DNA of 64,000 nt from Runella aurantiaca (GTDB lineage Bacteria; Bacteroidota; Bacteroidia; Cytophagales; Spirosomataceae), in the NCBI RefSeq assembly GCF_003339505.1, contig NZ_QPIW01000023.1, positions 1 to 64,000 on the forward strand, written 5' to 3'. Position 1 is the stretch's first letter. Each line of letters starts with the position of its first letter. The translations under genes were made by a program, and so were the position numbers. A model generated the notes under the pieces. The model had not been told where the DNA came from. It ran no database searches and was given only the letters and a program-made list of their open reading frames with translations. Below, piece after piece: positions 54,134 to 61,408 of the stretch.

Positions 54134-55822
54134 TTATTCACTTTTAGGCGTTTTTAACAATTCCATTCCGTACTTAATAGGGATGGCGAATGAGATGATT
54201 CCCTGCCGAGCATCGCCACCACCCGCGTAATAAATCCCGATGACGTTTCCTTTTTCGTCAAACATCGGCCCACCGCTGTTGCCGCCGCCCGTGGCGTTCA
54301 AGTCCAGTTGGTAGCTGTCGCCGAAGCCTGATTGTTTGGTTGAAAATTCGGTGGAGCTGGCCACTACTTGCTGCACATGGCCAGGCGAAGTAACGGGCGA
54401 AGCCACTTCAAACACCTCAGCATTGGGTTTGAAAGGGTCATTTGACTTACGAACCACGCGCTGCTGCGGAGCACCACCGGGATAGCCCATCACGATAATT
54501 TCTTCGCCCGCTTTTACCGAACCGTAATTGTCTTTGAGCGTCACGGGAGCTAGATTGTTGACATCCACCTTGATAAGCGCCACATCATGACTTTGTGAAG
54601 GCGTAATCAAACGGGCTTCATACGGCTGTGAGGTATTGGCAAAGACTACTTTTAAGTATTTGTTGCGGCCTTCCACCTGCGCCGGCCGACCATCCACCAT
54701 GGTAGCTTCCGAAGGAACCCAGCCAAAAATTTGTTCGGCCCCCACGGTTGGCTCTTTGGCCAATACAGGCTGTCCCGTTTTATCAAGCCCCTGCACCAAA
54801 AAGCCCGGGAAGTTGTTCCAAGCAAAGCCCGAATAGCGCGTTTTCCAAGCGGCACCCACGTGGCGGTTGGTCAAAATCTGACCGTCGGAGCTTACCACAA
54901 ATCCGCTGCCCGTTCCGGTAGAGCCCACGGGTAAACCCACCAATGATTTTTTCTTGGTAACCAAATAAGGCTCGATGCCGTTTTGGGTCTGCACAAACAG
55001 CGGGCGGAACATACCTTGCGCATCGGGGCGGTATTCATGGTACAACTCCTCGTTTTCTTGCACTTCGTACAGTTCCCACGAAATAAAAATCTTTACTACT
55101 TTATCGGTATTGGCGGAAGCGATAGCGGCGGTAGAAATCGGCTTGCCCTGCTCTACTTTTTCCTGCAATGCCACCATTTGGATTCTGGCTTCTTCTTGTT
55201 GTTTTTGGAGTGCCTGATTGTATTTAGCATCCAGTTCGGCCTGTTCTTCTCGGGTAGAATTCCAGAAGACAAATCCTAAAGAGCCAAAAATCACAAAAGC
55301 GGCGGCCATAGCAGCCCAAAGCGTACGACGAGATTTGCTGCGTTCAGTGCTGATTACCCGTTCAAATGTCTGCTTGCCAATGCCCGTTTTGATGGGCGTT
55401 GATTCAGAAACTTCCAACGGAACAAATTCATTGGTAGGCTTAACGACTTCTACCAATCGAGTGGCGGGCATTAATTCGGCGGGACGCGGGTCAATGTCAA
55501 AAATAAAAGCGGGGCCATTGTTGCCGAGTTGGATTTCGTCGCCTGGCTCGATGGGAGTCTGTCCTTTTACACGTATTTTGTTGACAAAAATTCCGTTGCG
55601 ACTGTTGTTGTCAATCAACACAAAAGCCAACGGGCCTTCTTTGACGATTTTGCCGTGCTCACGGCTCACAACGGTATCAATTTCAGGGTCAAACTGAACA
55701 TCGCTGTCGTTTGAGCGGCCCAATGTAAGTTCGTTGTGGCCGTTGAAATCAAATTCTTCTACCTGATTTGCTTTGGCTCCCACAAGGTGACGAATGACGA
55801 ATTGTTTGACTGTAGCATTCAT
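54134..55822 (-). CDS. FHA-domain, transmembrane, trypsin-like serine protease
   Basis: 562 aa in three parts. Residues 30-110 are an FHA domain (LTLGRSNDSDVQFDPE, VSREHGKIV, NNSRNGIFVN) that binds phosphothreonine. One membrane helix is at 168-188, then a coiled coil (TREEQAELDAKYNQALQKQQ). Residues 240-555 are an S1/HtrA-like protease with His321 (ILTNRHVG), Asp413 (SHDVALIKVD) and Ser516 (TGGGNSGGPM); there is no PDZ domain. The FHA part should face the cytosol and the protease the periplasm, so phosphorylation may steer proteolysis across the membrane. Its promoter region carries the 24-bp-period repeats. Confidence 0.92.
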   Translation of the reverse strand: MNATVKQFVIRHLVGAKANQVEEFDFNGHNELTLGRSNDSDVQFDPEIDTVVSREHGKIVKEGPLAFVLIDNNSRNGIFVNKIRVKGQTPIEPGDEIQLGNNGPAFIFDIDPRPAELMPATRLVEVVKPTNEFVPLEVSESTPIKTGIGKQTFERVISTERSKSRRTLWAAMAAAFVIFGSLGFVFWNSTREEQAELDAKYNQALQKQQEEARIQMVALQEKVEQGKPISTAAIASANTDKVVKIFISWELYEVQENEELYHEYRPDAQGMFRPLFVQTQNGIEPYLVTKKKSLVGLPVGSTGTGSGFVVSSDGQILTNRHVGAAWKTRYSGFAWNNFPGFLVQGLDKTGQPVLAKEPTVGAEQIFGWVPSEATMVDGRPAQVEGRNKYLKVVFANTSQPYEARLITPSQSHDVALIKVDVNNLAPVTLKDNYGSVKAGEEIIVMGYPGGAPQQRVVRKSNDPFKPNAEVFEVASPVTSPGHVQQVVASSTEFSTKQSGFGDSYQLDLNATGGGNSGGPMFDEKGNVIGIYYAGGGDARQGIISFAIPIKYGMELLKTPKSE

Positions 55823-55921
55823 TGTTGTAATGTTTTTCAGATTTTTATGATGACTATTTCTTTTTGAATATCAGGAAGTTGCTTTATTTTCAGTGCTTTT
55901 GTTGCCTCGCTTCTGATGATA

Positions 55922-56014
55922 CAAAGTTCCTCCAAAAAGCCACGCTGGTAAATCCGGAAACACCTACATTTTGGGTAAGGGAAACCTGTATTTTGAAGTA
56001 TAGGAAAACCTGTA
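55922..56014 (-). promoter_or_regulatory. Promoter with tandem repeat motif, copy A (FHA-protease)
   Basis: Minus-strand -7 box GAACTTTG (revcomp of 55922-55929). The repeat array begins 18 bp upstream of it at 55948, where a -33 box would be. In plus orientation it has ATCCGGAA-CACCTACATTT, then GGGAAACCTGTATTTT and AGGAAAACCTGTA, about 23-24 bp apart. The layout suggests an activator bound next to RNA polymerase. Copies at 59230-59324 and 61297-61345. Confidence 0.7.
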
Positions 56015-56015
56015 G

Positions 56016-57821
56016 TTAGCCCAAAACCGTGGCGGCAAGCCGCCCGATATTGAGGGTACGGGCATTTGAATCGATGATTTCGCGGTAAAGCCCTCCTGCC
56101 GCATACAGCGTTTCGTGGCTGCCTTTGCCAATGATTTCACCTTCCTGCATCACATAAATTTGGTCAGCGTCCATGATTTGGCTGATACTGTGCGAGATAA
56201 TCAATACGGTACGATTTTTCTTGATGGCATCGATGCTGTCTTTGATTTGCTCCGCCGTGATGGCATCCAAACTTGCGGTGGGTTCATCCAAGAAGATAAT
56301 GGGGGGATTTTTGAGGAATAAACGCGCAATAGCAATCCGCTGCTGCTGCCCACCCGACAATGCTTTGGCTTCGGTTTGATAGCCATTGGGCATCTGTAAA
56401 ATTTGTTCGTGCAGACTCGCTTGCTTAGCCGCCGCTACGATTTCGTCTGGGGTGGCTTCCAATTTTCCGTAACGAATATTTTCTTCGATGGTGCCCGAAA
56501 AAATATGATTTTTCTGCATCACCAAACCCACATTTCGACGAATCCAATGCGGGTCGTATCCCGTTAAGGGTTTTCCATCGAGCAGAATTTCTCCACGCGT
56601 TGGTGAATAAAAGCCCGCCAATAAATTCATGGCCGAGCTTTTACCTGCCCCCGACAAACCCACCAATGCCGTTGTTTTTCCAGCTTCCAGATGCAGATTT
56701 ACGCCTTTCAAAGCTTGCTTTCCGTTGGGATAGACAAAATCAACGGCTTTCATTTCAAATGTTCCAGCAAAAGATTTATGAACAGGATGTCGAGGGTTTA
56801 TCGTTTTGCTTTGACTGTTTTCGAGATAGGAGTTGTTCTCAATCATGTCAAAAAAGCCTTCGGCGTAGGTGAGGGCTTCGCTGTATTCATCATAAATGCG
56901 GTGGAGGTGCCGCACGGGGGCCGAAACGTTGTTGAACAACATCAAGTGCAGCAAAATCGCCCCGATGGTCATTTGTTGGTTCAGGACAAAGTAGATGGTG
57001 ACCACAAAAACCATGACTACGCCCAACTGCTCCGCAATGCTTTTGAGGCCATCAAAAAGATAATTGGTGCGGTGGTGTTTTACTTCGCTATCGGAGAGTT
57101 GCTGGGTTAGTTTCCATTGGCGACCTGTCTCGTATTCTTCTCTTACAAAGGACTTTACGACAAAAATAGACTCAATGAGGTTAAAAAGTGTGTTGGCTTT
57201 TTCTTCACGAAACTGTTGAATATTGCGTCGAATCAGTTTCTGACGTTTGGATTGTTCCCGACTGATAAGCGCATAAAGCGGCATGATGAGGGTGGCACAC
57301 ACGCCCACCCAAATGTTTTTTTTGTACATCAAAGCCAACGCCAACAGCGCATTAGCAAACATGGGCACAATATCCACAAACAAATTTTTGACGGTTTTGG
57401 TCAGACTTTCGATGCCTTTGTCGATGCGTTTTTCAAGCTTTCCAATTTGGTTTTGCGAAAGCGCAAAAAAAGACAAATGATACGATACCATTCGCTTGAT
57501 GCTGTAGTTGTGTAAATCGGCCGCTAAGCGAAACCGCAGGCGATCGCTCAAAAATTTTTGCCCCAATTGTACCAGCAAATTGACAATTTCTTTGGCAAAC
57601 AAGACCATCACCAGCCCGCCCACTATCCAAGCGATTTGTTCTTGGGTTTGGTTTTTTTTATCAAGAATTTCCTGAACGGTATTGACGGTATATTCCATCA
57701 CCAAAGGAGTTACCTGAGCCAATAAAGCACCTACTCCCGTGAGAATAAAGGCACCGATTAAACTCTGACGGTACTTTTGAACAAACGGCCAAAGCTTTTT
57801 TATAAGGGTGACGGTCGACAT
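56016..57821 (-). CDS. ABC transporter, fused permease and ATPase (ABCB/MsbA-like)
   Basis: 601 aa from the ATG at 57821; the frame is open 45 codons further but this start gives the usual short cytosolic lead MSTVTLIKKLWPFV. Six membrane helices fill the first half. The ATPase has Walker A GLSGAGKSSAMNLL, signature ALSGGQQQRIAIARL, Walker B PPIIFLDEPTASLD and the switch His in ILIISHSIS. Exporters of this type move lipids, peptides or drugs. Its substrate is unknown; it sits between the FHA-protease and the unknown membrane protein, all leftward. Confidence 0.93.
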   Translation of the reverse strand: MSTVTLIKKLWPFVQKYRQSLIGAFILTGVGALLAQVTPLVMEYTVNTVQEILDKKNQTQEQIAWIVGGLVMVLFAKEIVNLLVQLGQKFLSDRLRFRLAADLHNYSIKRMVSYHLSFFALSQNQIGKLEKRIDKGIESLTKTVKNLFVDIVPMFANALLALALMYKKNIWVGVCATLIMPLYALISREQSKRQKLIRRNIQQFREEKANTLFNLIESIFVVKSFVREEYETGRQWKLTQQLSDSEVKHHRTNYLFDGLKSIAEQLGVVMVFVVTIYFVLNQQMTIGAILLHLMLFNNVSAPVRHLHRIYDEYSEALTYAEGFFDMIENNSYLENSQSKTINPRHPVHKSFAGTFEMKAVDFVYPNGKQALKGVNLHLEAGKTTALVGLSGAGKSSAMNLLAGFYSPTRGEILLDGKPLTGYDPHWIRRNVGLVMQKNHIFSGTIEENIRYGKLEATPDEIVAAAKQASLHEQILQMPNGYQTEAKALSGGQQQRIAIARLFLKNPPIIFLDEPTASLDAITAEQIKDSIDAIKKNRTVLIISHSISQIMDADQIYVMQEGEIIGKGSHETLYAAGGLYREIIDSNARTLNIGRLAATVLG

Positions 57822-57873
57822 GAACTTTAGGAGTGAGAAGTGAGGAGATAGGACGAGCGGCCCCGGACTAATT

Positions 57874-59193
57874 TTACAATTTCTGCATAAACTCACGGGT
57901 GTTGAGCGTAGCGTCTGATTCGTAATCATAAAATAGCTCAACCATAGAAGACACAATGTGCGGGTCGTCAGTGAGGAAAGCGGTCAATTTTGAAGGGCGG
58001 CCGCTGGAGTTGGATCCACTCCCTAAAATACACACACACAAGGTTTTCTGAATACCGGGTGTGTTTTCGCGGGGGGTGCTTATAAACAATTGAATGGGCA
58101 GCGTCTTGTTGACTTTGGTAACGCGAACTCCCAAGTCCAGCATTTCGCGCATGGCCTGTGAATGTTGGTTGTAGAGTTGACGAATCAAAACCGACTGTGC
58201 ATCGGTTTCTTCTTGGCCGTTCATGGAAATCATAAAACGGTTGTGGTGAGGTATAGTTTCATTAACGGCCAGCGCTGCATTGCTACCACTACGGTAGGTT
58301 TCGACCGACACATGTTCGTTGAATATTTTGCCTAAATATTTTAGAAAGGCGTGGCTTGAACCTTCATTTTGGTCATTGAGGGTTACAAATTCTACGCGGG
58401 CACCGCTACCGATTTTTTGCAGATAAATGGCCGTTTCTTTGAGTTTATTTTCAACATCGGTACAATCCCGCAATAGCGCTTCAGCGCGGCGGGCGTAGTC
58501 AAACTGCGTAGCATGGCGCAGTTCATGGGGTTTTAAATCGGCGTGTTTGGCCACCAAATCCATCCGAAAAGGGGAAATAGCCTCAATTTTGGCCGTATTT
58601 GACAGCACCAATAGGCTATTTCCCTGCATTTTTGAAAGCTCTATTACTTTATCAATACCTTCCAACACATCTTTGGTGCCTTCCATGAGCTGCACTTTCT
58701 CGTTGACCTTGCCGCTCACTTCCATCATGATGCCGTTTAGCGACTTGGTCGCCTGCACCAACAACCCTGTTTGGGTTTTAATGTGGTCCATTTCCTGTTG
58801 ATTGAGGCGTTCTTTTTGCCGATTTATTTTCTCGGTAGTAACCGTCAAAAACAACCCAATAAAAATCCCGACAATACCCCCCACCAAACCAGCGATGTCC
58901 AACTCACGAATGTACTTATCAATGCCCGGGCTGAAATAATTTTGGGGGTCAGTCCAATTACCATTGACAGATTGAAAATCAGACAGGTAATGCATCGTAT
59001 CGTAAAAAATATAATACCACTTTAAGCCCAAAGAAATGAGCAAGATGATGAAAGGAATCAGAAAGAAGAACGTAAAAAGCAGCGTGTGTTTTTTGGTAAT
59101 GTCAAACAAAACCGCAAAAAAGCCCTCATCATGGGCATTGTTTGAATGAATTTGAGGCTTAGAATGCTCTATTGGCGCAGCGTTGGATTCCAT
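57874..59193 (-). CDS. Two-helix membrane protein with unknown C-terminal domain
   Basis: 439 aa from the ATG at 59193. I do not recognise it. An N-terminal cytosolic part precedes two membrane helices (LLFTFFFLIPFIILLISLGL and IAGLVGGIVGIFIGLFLTV) with a 45-residue loop between. A coiled coil follows (KINRQKERLNQQEMDHIKTQ, then SGKVNEKVQLMEG). The last 220 residues are a mixed fold with ARRAEALLRDCTDVENKL, IPHHNRFMISMNG and LPIQLFISTPREN. The membrane topology puts the C-terminal domain in the cytosol. Copy B of the repeat motif lies directly upstream. Confidence 0.8.
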   Translation of the reverse strand: MESNAAPIEHSKPQIHSNNAHDEGFFAVLFDITKKHTLLFTFFFLIPFIILLISLGLKWYYIFYDTMHYLSDFQSVNGNWTDPQNYFSPGIDKYIRELDIAGLVGGIVGIFIGLFLTVTTEKINRQKERLNQQEMDHIKTQTGLLVQATKSLNGIMMEVSGKVNEKVQLMEGTKDVLEGIDKVIELSKMQGNSLLVLSNTAKIEAISPFRMDLVAKHADLKPHELRHATQFDYARRAEALLRDCTDVENKLKETAIYLQKIGSGARVEFVTLNDQNEGSSHAFLKYLGKIFNEHVSVETYRSGSNAALAVNETIPHHNRFMISMNGQEETDAQSVLIRQLYNQHSQAMREMLDLGVRVTKVNKTLPIQLFISTPRENTPGIQKTLCVCILGSGSNSSGRPSKLTAFLTDDPHIVSSMVELFYDYESDATLNTREFMQKL

Positions 59194-59229
59194 GAGTGAA
59201 AGCAATTTTATCGTTATGATTGAACGATA

Positions 59230-59324
59230 CAAAGTTCTTTCAAAACCCAATGCCCGTAAATCCGGAATCACCTACATTTAGAATACAGGAAAACATACAT
59301 TTAGAACGTACAGGTTTTCCTATA
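59230..59324 (-). promoter_or_regulatory. Promoter with tandem repeat motif, copy B
   Basis: Minus-strand -7 box GAACTTTG (revcomp of 59230-59237), the same as in copy A and at the same 18-bp distance from the array start (59256). Plus orientation: ATCCGGAATCACCTACATTT, then AGGAAAACATACATTT, then an inverted copy TACAGGTTTTCCTATA (59309-59324). It is about 40 bp upstream of the 59193 start. Confidence 0.7.
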
Positions 59325-59336
59325 GAGAAGCAAAAA

Positions 59337-59642
59337 TTAAATAATTCCCCACCAGCCAAGCCCAAAACTCACCGCGTTGGCAACCAATCCAATTAGGAAG
59401 CTTTTTGACCAATTTATTTTCCATAAGCTCCTTATCCACAGGCCCTCCACAAGTGTAACGAGTAGTTCTAAAAAATAAATATTACCTCCGAATTGATAAT
59501 AATAGTAGACAAGAAACGTCCAGGTAGATACGTTAATCAGGACACCCAGCCCAACAATAGACGTCAGGCGGTCGTTATGGTGCAAAAACAGCCAGAGGAT
59601 GGGAATCTCCACCAGCCACGTTTTTAGAAGATGAATCCACAT
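59337..59642 (-). CDS. Small membrane protein, four helices, unknown
   Basis: 101 aa from the ATG at 59642. A longer frame to 59723 would overlap the small peptide gene; the chosen start comes 1 bp after that gene's TAA, a tight coupling. Hydrophobic helices are LKTWLVEIPILWLFLH, TSIVGLGVLINVSTWTFLVYYYY, IYFLELLVTLVEGLWI and SFLIGLVANAVSFGLGWWGII. It is not an exosortase as far as I can see: no Cys-Arg-His triad. It ends the MFS operon. Confidence 0.75.
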   Translation of the reverse strand: MWIHLLKTWLVEIPILWLFLHHNDRLTSIVGLGVLINVSTWTFLVYYYYQFGGNIYFLELLVTLVEGLWIRSLWKINWSKSFLIGLVANAVSFGLGWWGII

Positions 59643-59643
59643 A

Positions 59644-59823
59644 TTAATGCTTTTGGCGGGCTCGGCGGTAGCGCACAAACAGCAACACGGCAATAGACAA
59701 AACACCAACCAATAATAATACATCAGAAACTGGCGCTGGCGAGCCAGTCGGTACTTCTACGAGATCTGCAAATGCAACGCTGGAAGCAACCATCAAGAAA
59801 AGAAATAAAGTAAGCTTTTTCAT
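59644..59823 (-). CDS. Tiny signal-peptide plus C-terminal helix protein (59 aa)
   Basis: 59 aa, ATG at 59823, TAA at 59644. The signal peptide is MKKLTLFLFLMVASSVAFA, then a short spacer DLVEVPTGSPAPVSD, one membrane helix VLLLVGVLSIAVLLFV and a basic tail RYRRARQKH. It closely resembles the next gene upstream in overall plan and tail. If the signal is cleaved, the mature product is a helix with a roughly 15-residue periplasmic head. The layout recalls sorting-signal (CTERM-like) proteins, but no processing enzyme is nearby. Function unknown. Confidence 0.75.
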   Translation of the reverse strand: MKKLTLFLFLMVASSVAFADLVEVPTGSPAPVSDVLLLVGVLSIAVLLFVRYRRARQKH

Positions 59824-59883
59824 AGAGGATAGTTACGATAAATATTTAATAACCAATACATTAAAAGCATATACATTCCAAAG

Positions 59884-60069
59884 TCAAGGCTTGTTTCGAG
59901 CGCGACGATAGCGGATATAAAATAACGCAGCGATGGCCACCACTCCCGCCACTACCAACAATTCTGTACTACTATCACTGGATTGGCTCGATTGATTATA
60001 ATTCCCAACCTCATCAGCCCAAACCGACGATACCATGAATTGTGCAACCAGAAAAAATAACTTTTTCAT
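59884..60069 (-). CDS. Tiny signal-peptide plus C-terminal helix protein (61 aa)
   Basis: 61 aa: signal peptide MKKLFFLVAQFMVSSVWA, a Ser/Gln-rich spacer DEVGNYNQSSQSSDSST, membrane helix ELLVVAGVVAIAALFYI and the tail RYRRARNKP. The tail and helix match the 59644 protein, so the two are paralogs. Its ATG overlaps the stop of the MFS gene by 4 bp (ATGA). It is therefore translationally coupled to the transporter. Unknown function; a small subunit or regulator of the transporter is possible. Confidence 0.78.
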   Translation of the reverse strand: MKKLFFLVAQFMVSSVWADEVGNYNQSSQSSDSSTELLVVAGVVAIAALFYIRYRRARNKP

Positions 60070-61139
60070 GAATTGTAAAGGGTTTTATGAAGTTTGAACG
60101 CGTAGAAATATAACCCCCAAGCGCACAGTCCTAACAAGATTAATTGAGGTAAAAAATAAATCTCTGACATCAACGAAGAATAAGGAATAACTCCCCCCAA
60201 GGCAATAGCCAAGCCAAATGTTGCCCCGCTGATGGTAGCGGGTAGTTTTGGAAACACCCGTTGTAACGCCGTCACGCTCACGGGGGTAACCGACTGTAGT
60301 AAACCAGTTCCGAGCATTAACCAGAACAATTTCCGATACCCCCACGACAACGCAGGAACCGCAATCGCTAAGGCCGTCAGCGTGTACAATCTCGCTCCAA
60401 TGCGGTCGGCCAACCAGCCTCCGGCGAGTTTTCCAATCATGGCAGCCAAGGCGGTATAAAACAGCCATTCGTATTGATGCGTGTACACCAACTGAACAAA
60501 ATTCCAGACCGCCGACCGCATGGCAATGGCCACCAGCAACAAAATCATGAGATAATCGTGTGTATCGAGCAGCGGTTGCTCTTTCCATTGAGTGTCATTT
60601 TTTTGAGCATCAGGGAATTTTGCCCAACCCAAAAACAACATCACCAAGGCTAATCCCGCCATCAGAAAATACATAACCCACTGCCAATGCAGGGCCGCCG
60701 CCCATCCGCCCAATGCCAACCCCAAAACCCCAAATGCCGAAAACATACCCACAAAAACCGACTTTTGGGGAAAACTCATCAACGTTGTACCGCCACCAGC
60801 CACGTGATAAAAAGCCGAACTAATGCCCGCCAACGCCGTAAAAAACCAAACATTTGTCGTTGAAAAGAAAAGTGCAGCAATCATGACCACCAATGAAATC
60901 ACCGAAGCAGCCCGAAACTGACCGATTCGGTCCAGCCATATACCAGCGGGAAGTTGACCGCCAAAAGCCAATACATTGTAGAGCATCACTACTCCTGCAA
61001 GCTCCCCAAAATCGGCCCTATGGGCCAAGCCTCCCATCAAATATCCCGCCGCCGCATCCGAAAAACCATGCCCAAGCCCTAAGGCAAAGACCGTAGGTTG
61101 GCAGTGTTGAAAAAGAACGTTTTTTTTTGCGAAAAACAT
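60066..61139 (-). CDS. MFS transporter
   Basis: 357 aa with 11-12 hydrophobic helices. Family traits: the first loop region after helix 2 has FGGQLPAGIWLDRIGQFRAA (the GxLaDrxGrr-like motif), and the second half repeats it as GKLAGGWLADRIGARLYTL. Transport substrate unknown. It begins a four-gene leftward operon with two tiny membrane peptides and a small four-helix protein, and it is divergent from the TPR histidine kinase, with which it shares the motif-bearing gap. Confidence 0.87.
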   Translation of the reverse strand: MFFAKKNVLFQHCQPTVFALGLGHGFSDAAAGYLMGGLAHRADFGELAGVVMLYNVLAFGGQLPAGIWLDRIGQFRAASVISLVVMIAALFFSTTNVWFFTALAGISSAFYHVAGGGTTLMSFPQKSVFVGMFSAFGVLGLALGGWAAALHWQWVMYFLMAGLALVMLFLGWAKFPDAQKNDTQWKEQPLLDTHDYLMILLLVAIAMRSAVWNFVQLVYTHQYEWLFYTALAAMIGKLAGGWLADRIGARLYTLTALAIAVPALSWGYRKLFWLMLGTGLLQSVTPVSVTALQRVFPKLPATISGATFGLAIALGGVIPYSSLMSEIYFLPQLILLGLCAWGLYFYAFKLHKTLYNS

Positions 61140-61207
61140 TAGTTTAGGCGGAGTTTTACTTTGGGCATCAAGTTGTTATCAAATATCAGATAAATGCTGT
61201 ATTTAAG

Positions 61208-61239
61208 CAAATTTACCCAACTGAAATGCATGGCATCAA
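61208..61239 (-). promoter_or_regulatory. Candidate promoter of the MFS operon
   Basis: On the minus strand: TTG (revcomp of 61237-61239), 21-bp spacer, TAAATTTG (revcomp of 61208-61215), a perfect -7 box, 69 bp upstream of the MFS start. Copy C of the repeat motif lies 58 bp further upstream. Confidence 0.5.
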
Positions 61240-61296
61240 CCATTTGCATTTCTTTTTTTATTCAGGAACCCCTCCGCCCAAACTCAGCACTGAAGC

Positions 61297-61345
61297 ATCC
61301 AGAATCACCTATATTTTAGCTATAGGAAAACCTATATATTTGGGC
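61297..61345. promoter_or_regulatory. Tandem repeat motif, copy C (MFS operon / histidine kinase gap)
   Basis: ATCCAGAATCACCTATATTTT, split as ATCCAGAA and CACCTATATTTT, then AGGAAAACCTATATATTTG 24 bp on, the same two-unit arrangement as copies A and B. It sits in the 269-bp divergent gap, 64 bp before the kinase start. A weak -7 candidate for the kinase (TACGTTTTG) is at 61364. The gene controlled could be either neighbour. Confidence 0.6.
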
Positions 61346-61408
61346 TATTGGCTTGGAAATGATTACGTTTTGTACTTATTTTCCTTATTCTACAATCAAT
61401 GGAAGTCG

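Noticed and set aside
59337-60069. Exosortase/CTERM sorting system
   Set aside because: The mini-proteins resemble sorting signals, but the adjacent four-helix protein lacks the Cys/Arg/His residues and size of exosortases, and the helix-tail is not preceded by a recognised PEP- or PID-like motif. Kept only as a comparison.
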